Origin: Massilia cavernae
GTDB lineage: Bacteria > Pseudomonadota > Gammaproteobacteria > Burkholderiales > Burkholderiaceae_D
Assembly (NCBI RefSeq): GCF_003590855.1
Contig: NZ_QYUP01000119.1
Coordinates: forward strand, 62,001-126,000
DNA: 64,000 bases
Reading direction: 5' to 3'
Part shown: piece after piece, positions 57,433 to 64,000 of the stretch
Position numbering within the stretch: position 1 is the first letter of the stretch
Layout of the letters: each line of letters begins with the position of its first letter
Position numbers and translations under genes: made by a program
The notes under the pieces: generated by a model
The model's input: the letters and a program-made list of their open reading frames with translations, nothing else
Database searches by the model: none
What the model was told of the DNA's origin: nothing

Positions 57433-58927
57433 ATGGAATTTAGCATCAAGCTCAACGCTCGCAGCGCTTGCGTCGTCGTGGCGGTCTTCGAGAATATGAA
57501 ACTGTCGGCGGCAGCGCAGGCGCTCGACCGGCATGGCGAGATCGCGCAGGCGCTGAAGTCCGGCGACATCAGCGGAAAGCCCGGTACAACGTTGCTGCTG
57601 CGCGGCCTGGCCGGCGCTGGCGTCGAGCGCGTGCTGCTGATCGGCGTCGGGCAAGAAGGACCGATCGCCGAAAAGAGCTTCGTTGCAGCGGTGCACGCGG
57701 CGGTCAAGCGCTTGGCGTCGATCAACGCCGCGCAGGCGACGATGGCCCTGCCGCTAGGGGACGTGGCCGGTCGCGACCTGCATTGGGCGCTGCGCTGCGT
57801 GGTGATGGCGGCGCGCGAAAACAGCTTCCGTACCGATGCGCTGAAAAGCCGCAAGGACCCGCCTACGGCGGGCGTGCGGAAGATCGTATTTGAAGTGCCC
57901 GCCAGCGCTGCGGCCAAGGCCGCGCTGGCGCAGGCGGTCGCGATCGCCAACGGCATCGATCTGTGCAAGGAACTCGGAAATCTTCCCGCCAACATCTGCA
58001 CGCCGGGCTATCTGGCCACTGCGGCGAAACAGTTGGGCGGGGAACACGGATTCAATGTCGAAGTCCACGAGCGAAAACAGCTCGAAAAGCTCAAGATGGG
58101 CTGCTTCCTGTCCGTGACGAACGGAAGCACGGAGCCGCCGAAGTTCATCGTGCTCAGGCATATGGGTGGCGCGCGAAACGAGGCGCCCGTGGTCCTGGTC
58201 GGGAAGGGGATCACCTTTGATACTGGCGGCATTTCGCTAAAACCCGGCGCCGGCATGGACGAGATGAAATACGATATGTGTGGGGCCGCTGCGGTGCTGG
58301 GCACGTTCCGCACCATCGGCGAACTGGGATTGAAGCTTAACGTCATCGGCCTGATCGCAGCTTGCGAAAACATGCCTTCCGGGAGCTCGACCAGACCTGG
58401 CGATATCGTGACGTCGATGAATGGACTGACCGTGGAGGTTCAGAATACGGATGCCGAAGGCCGCCTCGTACTGTGCGACGCATTGACATACGCCGAGCGC
58501 TTCCGCCCGAGTGCGGTGATCGACATCGCAACCCTGACGGGTGCCTGCGTGGTGGCTTTGGGCCAGCATAATTCTGGCCTGTTCGCACGTAGCGATATGC
58601 TGCACGATGCGCTGGCGGACGAGTTGTTGGCGTCGGGCCGAGCCACCGGCGACACCGCATGGCGTATGCCACTCGAGGATGCGTACCAAGAACAGATCAA
58701 GTCAAATTTTGCCGATCTGGCCAACCTTGGCGCGCCGGGTGCTGGTAGTGTGACGGCGGCCTGCTTCCCTCGAGAATTTTTACGCGCAAAAAAAAGCCCC
58801 TATAACGTGGCAGCACTTGGACCATCGCCCGGTAGCGGCCTGGAAACAGGGCGACCGCAAAGGGCGCAACCGGGCGTCCGGTTCCCCTCCTGTCGGCTTC
58901 ATCGATCCGCCGCGCAACGAGCGCTGA
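57433..58927 (+). pseudogene. Leucyl aminopeptidase (PepA-like), 3' end frameshifted
   Basis: From the ATG at 57433 (or 57409) about 445 residues are intact M17 aminopeptidase: [20 protein letters not shown], the metal and active-site blocks [16 protein letters not shown] and [14 protein letters not shown], and the signature [14 protein letters not shown]. At about 58767 (after TAAC) the frame slips. The next frame still shows ENF and WQHLD and WKQGDRKG, and a further slip yields remnants of the [10 protein letters not shown] ending. As read, the last 45 or so residues are replaced by unrelated sequence that runs on into the IS repeat (stop at 59052). The missing end includes part of the catalytic domain, so activity is doubtful. 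It is the last gene of the island operon. Confidence 0.8.
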
Positions 58928-58983
58928 AGGGGGGTCGCCAGGTCCGTGAACGGCGCTGGCATCTTCGCGAAATGCCACATCCA

Positions 58984-59065
58984 AAGAGTAAACACTGTTT
59001 CACCTTGTTTACAGTGCCCTGCAGCAACTCATTGTTTGTTAACGACTTTTAGTGCTCCGGCCCTG
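58984..59065 (-). repeat. 82-bp IS terminus, right copy of the direct repeat flanking the island
   Basis: It matches 45331-45412 at 76 of 82 positions, in the same orientation, and ends at the same IS tip. No transposase remains here. Only the 5' end of the element is left, directly after the decayed aminopeptidase end. Confidence 0.9.
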
Positions 59066-59087
59066 ATGAAATCTAGTTCAGCCCGTT

Positions 59088-59519
59088 TTAGCCTGCGCCC
59101 GTATCGTCCTTATGCAAGATGGGTTCGATCGCCGCGCGCAAGGTGTCGAGGCTGGCCGGTTTCTTGAACGAGCCCAGCACGCGCAGTCCATGCGCCCGCG
59201 CCAGCCCTTCGGCCGCGTTGCGCACGCCCGTATCGAGCCCGGACAGCAGCACCACGCCGCCCTTGAAGCCGGCGCTTGCGGCCGCCTGCAGGAACTCGAT
59301 GCCGTCCATGTCGGGCATCGACAGGTCGCAGATCAGCAGGTCGGGCGCGCTGGCGGTGAGGACGCGCAGGGCGCGTTTGGCGCAGGTTTCGCGCACCACG
59401 TCGAAACTACCCAGTTCGTCGAGCATGTCGGCGAGCATGTCCAGCATGAAGGGATCGTCGTCCACCAGCATCACGCGCGCGCGCGGACCGGGCTGGCCGA
59501 CCTGGGTCGTCTCGCTCAT
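59088..59519 (-). CDS. Stand-alone receiver-domain response regulator
   Basis: 143 residues from the ATG at 59519 (a GTG at 59528 in frame is an alternative). Only a CheY-like receiver is present: RVMLVDDDPFMLDMLADML with the acidic pair, the phospho-acceptor Asp in LLICDLSMPDMDG, VVLLSGLDTG and the Lys in LGSFKKPASLD. There is no output domain, so it must act by protein contact or as a phosphate shuttle. No kinase is adjacent. hutC lies upstream on the same strand, about 170 bases away, with a perfect AT-rich palindrome between them. Confidence 0.85.
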   Translation of the reverse strand: MSETTQVGQPGPRARVMLVDDDPFMLDMLADMLDELGSFDVVRETCAKRALRVLTASAPDLLICDLSMPDMDGIEFLQAAASAGFKGGVVLLSGLDTGVRNAAEGLARAHGLRVLGSFKKPASLDTLRAAIEPILHKDDTGAG

Positions 59520-59651
59520 CGGTATCACATGGCTGTTATAGTTATGGTTACTTCAGAACCAAAACAATTATCGGCTATGTAAGGTCCGGATAGCAATCAT
59601 CGTATCAAAAAGCAGAGCGATATGTTGTCGGGAAAATACGCAGTATGCAGC

Positions 59652-59676
59652 ATGCATGAAATTAAATTTCATGCAT
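59652..59676. promoter_or_regulatory. 25-bp perfect AT-rich palindrome upstream of the receiver gene
   Basis: Arms ATGCATGAAATT and AATTTCATGCAT surround a single A. It is about 130 bases upstream of the receiver start and 23 bases after the hutC stop. The low GC content and lack of a T-run speak against an intrinsic terminator; an operator for an unknown dimeric factor is more likely. Confidence 0.5.
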
Positions 59677-59698
59677 TTGCTAGCGATGAAAGGATATT

Positions 59699-60418
59699 TC
59701 AGCCGAGCTGGCCGGCGAACTGGTACAGGTGGCCCGGATGCCACATCGTGACGACCGACGCCACCTGCCCGAGGCCGCGGGTCTGGCGCTTGAGCACCAG
59801 GCAGCAGGTGCGCGGATCGATCGCCAGCATCTCGGCCACCGCGCGCGGCGCCGGCAGCGCTTCGATGCTGTAGGTGGCGAGCTCGAGTGGCGCCGCCGCC
59901 ATCAGGTACTGGTTGGGGGTGGTGTGGAGGAAGTCCTGCTCCAGGTAGTCGGGCGCGCAGGCGGGGTTGACCCAGCGGTCTTCCACCTGGATCGGCACGT
60001 CGTTCTCGAAGTGGACGATCACCGAATGGAACAGCTGCTGCCCGGGCGGGAGCTCGAACTGCAGTGCCAGTGCGTCCGCGGCCCTGGCCTGGTCGAGCAC
60101 ATGCAGCTGGCTGCGGTGGACATGCCCGCGTGCGCGGACCTCGTCGGCGATGTTGCGGATCTCGACCAGCGTGGCCTGCACCTTGCGGGCCGCGACAAAG
60201 GTGCCGGAACCCTGGCGGCGCGTCAGCACCTGCTCGGCGGTCAGCTCGCGCACGGCGCGGTTGACCGTCATGCGCGAGACGCCGAACTGGCGCACCAGCG
60301 CCTGCTCCGACGGCACCACGTCGCCTTCCTTCCAGCGGCCCGAGGCGATTTCGCTTAGCAGGTAATCCTTGATACGCTGGAAAATAGGCGTACTGTCTTG
60401 CGCAATCTGTTCTTCCAA
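59699..60418 (-). CDS. hutC: GntR/HutC-family repressor of histidine utilisation
   Basis: 239 residues. The TTG at 60418 is chosen as start because GGAGAG lies five bases upstream and the protein then begins at the family N-terminus. The winged helix (about 8-75) has IFQRIKDYLLSEIASGRW, VVPSEQALVRQFGVSRMTVNRAVREL and RRQGSGTFVA. The C-terminal UTRA domain (about 90-235) binds the effector, normally urocanate. YLEQDFLHTTPNQYLMAAAPL is characteristic of HutC. A TTGT-N4-ACAA operator lies before hutU at 63847. Between the two are ada, a broken oxygenase and an amidohydrolase, so the hut locus is interrupted. Confidence 0.9.
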   Translation of the reverse strand: MEEQIAQDSTPIFQRIKDYLLSEIASGRWKEGDVVPSEQALVRQFGVSRMTVNRAVRELTAEQVLTRRQGSGTFVAARKVQATLVEIRNIADEVRARGHVHRSQLHVLDQARAADALALQFELPPGQQLFHSVIVHFENDVPIQVEDRWVNPACAPDYLEQDFLHTTPNQYLMAAAPLELATYSIEALPAPRAVAEMLAIDPRTCCLVLKRQTRGLGQVASVVTMWHPGHLYQFAGQLG

Positions 60419-60550
60419 ACTACTCTCCGAAGGCCGGCTCAAAGAACCGATTCTAGCACCGCGGCAGCCGCCGAATTCAAAAGCAAGCAGCGGGATGACC
60501 GCCCTTGCGCACTGCGCGATGATACAGCCATCCAAGTGCAGGAGCCCGAC

Positions 60551-61621
60551 ATGAAAGCCGAGATGAGCATGACCCCTTACGCCAGCGAGGCCGAACGCTG
60601 GGAAGCCGTGCGCCAGCGCGACAGCGGCGCCGACGGCGCCTTCTACTATTCCGTGCGCACCACCGGGGTTTATTGCCGCCCCTCGTGCGCCGCCCGCCCG
60701 GCGCTGCGCAAGAACGTCGCCTTCCACGACAGCCTTGAGGCGGCCGCGCAGGCCGGCTTCCGTCCCTGCCTGCGCTGCAAGCCGGACCAGCCGCCGCTGG
60801 CCGAACGCCACGCCCAGGCGGTGGCCCAGGCATGCCGCATCATCGGCGAGGCCGGCGAGGCGCCCGACCTCGACAGCCTGGCGGCCGCCGTCGGCATGAG
60901 CCGCTTCCACTTCCACCGCGTCTTCAAGGCGCACACCGGACTGACGCCGAAGGCCTACGCGGCCGGGCAGCGCGCGCGCCGCGTGCAGGACGAACTGGCG
61001 GGCGAGGGCACCGTCACCGACGCCATCTATGCGGCCGGCTTCAATTCCAGCGGCCGGTTCTACGCCGCCTCGGCCCAGGTGCTCGGCATGGCGCCCAAGA
61101 CATTCAAGGCCGGCGGCAGCGGCGCATCGATCCGCTTTGCGATTGGCGAATGCTCGCTGGGCGCGATCCTGGTCGCCGCCACCGGCAAAGGCATCTGCGC
61201 GATCCTGATGGGCGACGACCCGGACGCATTGGCGCGCGACCTGCAGGACCGGTTCCCGAACGCCGAACTGCTCGGAGCGGAAACGGACTTCGAACAGACC
61301 GTGGCGCGCGTGGTTGGCTTCGTCGAAGCGCCCGCCATCGGCCTCGACCTGCCGCTCGACGTGCGCGGGACCGCCTTCCAGCAGCGCGTGTGGCAGGCCT
61401 TGCGCGAGATCCCGTCCGGCGCGACCGTCAGCTATGCGGAACTGGCCGCGCGCGTCGGCATTCCATCCGGCGCGCGCGCCATTGCCGGCGCCTGCGCGGC
61501 CAATCCGGTGGCGGTGGCGATTCCCTGCCACCGCGTGGTGCGCAACGACGGCAGCATCTCCGGCTACCGCTGGGGCGTCGAGCGCAAGAAGGCGCTGCTC
61601 GAGCGCGAAAGCGCACAATGA
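60551..61621 (+). CDS. ada: Bifunctional DNA repair methyltransferase and regulator Ada
   Basis: 356 residues from the ATG at 60551 (AGGAG upstream). The N-terminal Ada domain has four zinc cysteines (42, 46, 73, 76) in VYCRPSCAARP and RPCLRCKPD; Cys42 accepts methyl groups from phosphotriesters and switches on the regulon. An AraC-type helix-turn-helix (about 95-185; AAAVGMSRFHFHRVFKAHTG) follows. The C-terminal O6-methylguanine transferase has its active Cys at 326 in IPCHRVVRNDGS. All parts are intact. The stop overlaps the start of the next gene (ATGA), forming the ada-oxygenase operon known in several proteobacteria. Confidence 0.95.
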   Translation: MKAEMSMTPYASEAERWEAVRQRDSGADGAFYYSVRTTGVYCRPSCAARPALRKNVAFHDSLEAAAQAGFRPCLRCKPDQPPLAERHAQAVAQACRIIGEAGEAPDLDSLAAAVGMSRFHFHRVFKAHTGLTPKAYAAGQRARRVQDELAGEGTVTDAIYAAGFNSSGRFYAASAQVLGMAPKTFKAGGSGASIRFAIGECSLGAILVAATGKGICAILMGDDPDALARDLQDRFPNAELLGAETDFEQTVARVVGFVEAPAIGLDLPLDVRGTAFQQRVWQALREIPSGATVSYAELAARVGIPSGARAIAGACAANPVAVAIPCHRVVRNDGSISGYRWGVERKKALLERESAQ

Positions 61622-62080
61622 ACGCTGCGCAGCTGGACTGGCAGCGTATCGCCGGCGACCTCGATGCGCATGGCTGCGCCATCGTTCCCGGCATGCTGGC
61701 GCGCGACGAATGCACCGCCTTCGCGCAAGGCTACGATGCCGACGCCGCTGATCCTGCGCTACCGCGAGGCCGACTACAACTGCCTGCACCAGGACCTCTA
61801 CGGCGAACACGTGTTCCCGCTGCAGGTGGCGGTGCTGCTGTCGCAGCCGGGCGAGGACTTCACCGGCGGCGAATTCGTGCTCACCGGGCAGCGCCCGCGC
61901 ATGCAGTCGCGCGCCGAAGTGGTGCCGCTGCGGCAGGGCGACGCGGTGATCTTTCCGGTGCACCACCGGCCTGTCAACGGCACGCGCGGCGTCTACCGCG
62001 TCAATATGCGCCACGGCGTCAGCCGCCTGCATTCCGGCCTGCGCCACACGCTCGGGACCATCTTCCACGACGCCGAATAA
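61618..62080 (+). pseudogene. 2OG-Fe(II) oxygenase, internally deleted and frameshifted
   Basis: The ATG at 61618 overlaps the ada stop. The first 40 codons ([33 protein letters not shown]) are the N-terminus of a 2-oxoglutarate oxygenase often co-operonic with ada. At about 61735-61742 an internal segment that I estimate at 55-75 codons is missing and the frame changes. The C-terminal part ([61 protein letters not shown]) is intact, including the HxD iron motif (HQD) and the later His and Arg. The protein as encoded is truncated. Its native job is probably oxidative DNA dealkylation or prolyl hydroxylation. Confidence 0.8.
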
Positions 62081-62144
62081 TCCCGCGCCGCCGCCGGGGA
62101 ATTCGCTACACTCCTGTTATCGAAAACAATCACTGGAGAGACCG

Positions 62145-63836
62145 ATGCGCTTCATTCCCCTGCGCTGTTCCGCGCTTGTCCTGGCCGTCCTTGCCACGCT
62201 GGCCCCGGCCCATGCCGACACCGTCATCGACAACGCCAACGGCTACACCCTCAACGCCAAAAACGAGCTGGTCAAGTTCTCGTCGCTGGCGTTCGACGAC
62301 AAGGGGAAGATCATCGCGGTGGGCGGCGCAAAGGAAGTGGCGGCAAAGGCGAAGGCCGGCGCGCGCCACATCGACCTGAAGGGCAAGACCGTGCTGCCGG
62401 GCCTGATCGACGCGCACGGCCACGTGTTCGGTTTGGGTGAAATGGTCACCCAGCTCGACCTCTCCGCCAGCACTTCGCTGGACGGCGCCTTGAAGTCCGC
62501 ACGCGAATACGCCGCCGCCAATCCGGGGCACGCCTGGCTGCGCGGGCGCGGCTGGAACCAGGAGAACTGGAAGCTGGGCCGCTTCCCGACCGCCGCCGAA
62601 CTCGATGGCGCGGTCGCGGACCGCCCGGTATTGCTTGACCGGGTCGACGGCCACGCGGGTTGGGCCAACACCCGCGCACTCAAATTGGCCGGCATCACCA
62701 AGGACACGCCGGACCCGGCCGGCGGCACGATCATCCGCGACGCGAACGGCGAAGCCACCGGCGTGCTGGTCGACGCTGCCCAGGACCTGGTCGCCAAGGT
62801 CATGCCGAAGCAGACCGAGGCCGAGGCGCGCCACCTGCTCGACCGCTCGCTCGCCATGATCGCCAGGATGGGCCTGACCAGCGTGCACGACGCGGGCATG
62901 GGCGTCGGCCAGGACATGCTGTACCGCGACTACGCCGACCACGGCAAGCTGACCACCCGCGTGTACGGGATGATCGGCGACGTCGGCGAAGACTTCGACC
63001 AGCTGGCGAAGAAAGGCCCGCTCAAATCGTACAAGAACGACCTGTACGCGCTGCGCGCCGTGAAGATGTATTCCGACGGCGCACTGGGCAGCCGCGGCGC
63101 CGCCCTGATCGAGCCGTACAGCGACGAACCGAAGTCGCACGGCCTGCTGTTCCGCAAAAACGCCGACATGGCCGGCCTGATGGAAAAGGCGATGCGGGCC
63201 GGCTACCAGGTCAATGTGCACGCCATCGGCGACGCCGGCAACCGCCAGATCCTCGACGCCTTCCAGAAGCTGCTGCCGAAGACCGCCACCGCCCCGATGC
63301 GCCACCGCATGGAGCACGCGCAGGTCGTCACGCTGGACGACATCGCGCGCTTCAAGGCCATCGGCATCGTGCCGTCGATGCAGCCGACCCACGCCACCTC
63401 GGATATGAATATGGCCGAGCAGCGCGTGGGCGCGCAGCGCATCAAGGGAGCCTACGCCTGGCGCACCTTCCTGGACCAGGGCTCGCGCATCGCCTGCGGG
63501 TCGGACTTCCCGGTCGAATCGCCGAACCCGTTCTTCGGCATCCACGCCGCCGTCACCCGCCAGGACGCGGCGGGCAAGCCGGCCGGCGGCTGGTACGCCA
63601 ACGAGGCGATGACGCTGAAGGAGGCGTTCCGCTGCTTCACCCTTGACGCAGCCTACGCCGCGCACCAGGAAAAAGTACTAGGCTCGCTCGAAACCGGCAA
63701 GTGGGCCGACTTCATCGTCATCGACCAGGACCTGTTCAGGATGGTGCCGAAGGACATCCACAAGACCGCCGTGCTGCAGACCTGGGTCGGCGGCAAACAG
63801 GTATATGGCAAAGGCCCAAACGATCAAAATAAATGA
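62145..63836 (+). CDS. Secreted amidohydrolase (YtcJ-like)
   Basis: 563 residues with a signal peptide (1-24, ending PAHA). The metal-dependent amidohydrolase-3 domain shows LKGKTVLPGLIDAHGHVFGLG (first His pair), a long insert, VKMYSDGALGSRGA, VNVHAIGDAGNRQIL, MRHRMEHAQVV and CGSDFPVESPNPF, the metal and substrate motifs in order. Relatives are periplasmic and hydrolyse amides or cyclic imides of unknown identity. It sits about 65 bases after the broken oxygenase and just before the hutU operator. That location hints at, but does not prove, a role in imidazole metabolism. Confidence 0.9.
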   Translation: MRFIPLRCSALVLAVLATLAPAHADTVIDNANGYTLNAKNELVKFSSLAFDDKGKIIAVGGAKEVAAKAKAGARHIDLKGKTVLPGLIDAHGHVFGLGEMVTQLDLSASTSLDGALKSAREYAAANPGHAWLRGRGWNQENWKLGRFPTAAELDGAVADRPVLLDRVDGHAGWANTRALKLAGITKDTPDPAGGTIIRDANGEATGVLVDAAQDLVAKVMPKQTEAEARHLLDRSLAMIARMGLTSVHDAGMGVGQDMLYRDYADHGKLTTRVYGMIGDVGEDFDQLAKKGPLKSYKNDLYALRAVKMYSDGALGSRGAALIEPYSDEPKSHGLLFRKNADMAGLMEKAMRAGYQVNVHAIGDAGNRQILDAFQKLLPKTATAPMRHRMEHAQVVTLDDIARFKAIGIVPSMQPTHATSDMNMAEQRVGAQRIKGAYAWRTFLDQGSRIACGSDFPVESPNPFFGIHAAVTRQDAAGKPAGGWYANEAMTLKEAFRCFTLDAAYAAHQEKVLGSLETGKWADFIVIDQDLFRMVPKDIHKTAVLQTWVGGKQVYGKGPNDQNK

Positions 63837-63844
63837 TTTGACTA

Positions 63845-63860
63845 TCTTGTATAGACAACT
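63845..63860. promoter_or_regulatory. HutC-type operator upstream of hutU
   Basis: TTGT-ATAG-ACAA (63847-63858) is a dyad resembling known HutC sites. It lies 71 bases before the hutU start, with an intact hutC gene 4 kb away on the minus strand. Confidence 0.6.
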
Positions 63861-63879
63861 TATCCTTTGAGGATCCAAT

Positions 63880-63904
63880 GGCGTGCGCCGAGCTGGCGCA
63901 CGCC
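63880..63904 (+). other. Hairpin in the hutU leader
   Basis: GGCGTGCGCC and GGCGCACGCC form a perfect 10-bp stem around a 5-base loop (GAGCT), 14 bases before the AAGGAG site. No T-run follows on the plus strand. It may be the tail signal of the amidohydrolase transcript or affect hutU translation. Confidence 0.5.
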
Positions 63905-63929
63905 CCCTCAACTGATTCAAGGAGTCGCG

Positions 63930-64000
63930 ATGAGCACCGATTCGATCAACCTGGACAACGATCCGCGCTGGGACGCCAGCCGCGAGATCCGCGCGCCGCG
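63930..64000 (+). CDS. hutU: Urocanate hydratase, N-terminal part (runs off window)
   Basis: Only the first 23 codons are present. The ATG at 63930 has an AAGGAG site at 63919-63924. The peptide ends in DASREIRAP, and EIRAPRG is the conserved N-terminal block of urocanate hydratase, which converts urocanate to imidazolone propionate. The HutC operator upstream supports the call. The rest of the gene lies outside the window. Confidence 0.75.
   Translation, partial: MSTDSINLDNDPRWDASREIRAP

Overview
The window is GC-rich chromosomal DNA from a betaproteobacterium, most likely an Oxalobacteraceae member of the Massilia/Duganella/Telluria type. The basis is gene content and order: trxA-rho-rpmE2, type-B L31, an MaeB malic enzyme fused to a PTA domain, many PAS/GGDEF/EAL and hybrid-kinase proteins, and a hut locus. 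This is inference from family knowledge; no database search was possible.

Layout. 0-7.4 kb: the 3' end of an SGNH hydrolase, a small membrane protein, and two tandem paralogous c-di-GMP enzymes (periplasmic binding domain-TM-PAS-PAS-GGDEF-EAL), the second frameshifted. 7.4-15.5 kb: housekeeping genes (gcdH, flavin reductase, msrA, cfa, a hemerythrin-PdxH fusion, tcdA, FKBP isomerase, cysK) and a ParDE toxin-antitoxin pair with a frameshifted toxin. 15.6-18.7 kb: a CDF metal exporter, an isolated pair resembling plasmid TraL/TraM conjugation proteins, a phosphoesterase relic and pncC. 19-24.3 kb: a translationally coupled yfiR-CHASE8 hybrid kinase-REC/PAS/GGDEF/EAL/REC operon. 24.2-29.7 kb: thiL, an inverted repeat element, a rubrerythrin-rubredoxin-reductase operon, and maeB. 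30-35 kb: gmd-rmd (GDP-D-rhamnose) with two GT4 glycosyltransferases, the first frameshifted. 35-45 kb: a MHYT-domain kinase with a broken response regulator, tRNA-Leu(CAA), an ArnT-like transferase, rpmE2, rho and trxA.

45.3-59.07 kb is an accessory island. Both edges carry the same 82-bp terminus of an ISAs1-like insertion sequence (45331-45412 and 58984-59065, same orientation); the left copy belongs to a decayed, internally deleted element. The island encodes a TonB-dependent receptor (frameshifted), an M81 (MlrC-like) metallopeptidase, a dipeptide epimerase, a TetR regulator, an S12 beta-lactamase-fold hydrolase (MlrB/D-aminopeptidase-like), an MFS carrier, a D-amino-acid PLP enzyme, kynureninase, tryptophan 2,3-dioxygenase and a leucyl aminopeptidase with a decayed end. 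A GAATATTCGTT-containing palindrome lies in front of both transcription units, suggesting one TetR regulon. I infer a substrate-inducible pathway that imports and dismantles a peptide containing D-residues and tryptophan, reminiscent of the mlr microcystin genes but with different additions. This is the best candidate for an undescribed system.

59-64 kb: a lone receiver protein, hutC, ada, an internally deleted 2OG-Fe(II) oxygenase, a secreted amidohydrolase, and the start of hutU behind a HutC-type operator.

At least seven genes carry small indels while essential genes are intact. Either this strain is losing accessory functions or the assembly has indel errors; the sequence alone cannot decide.
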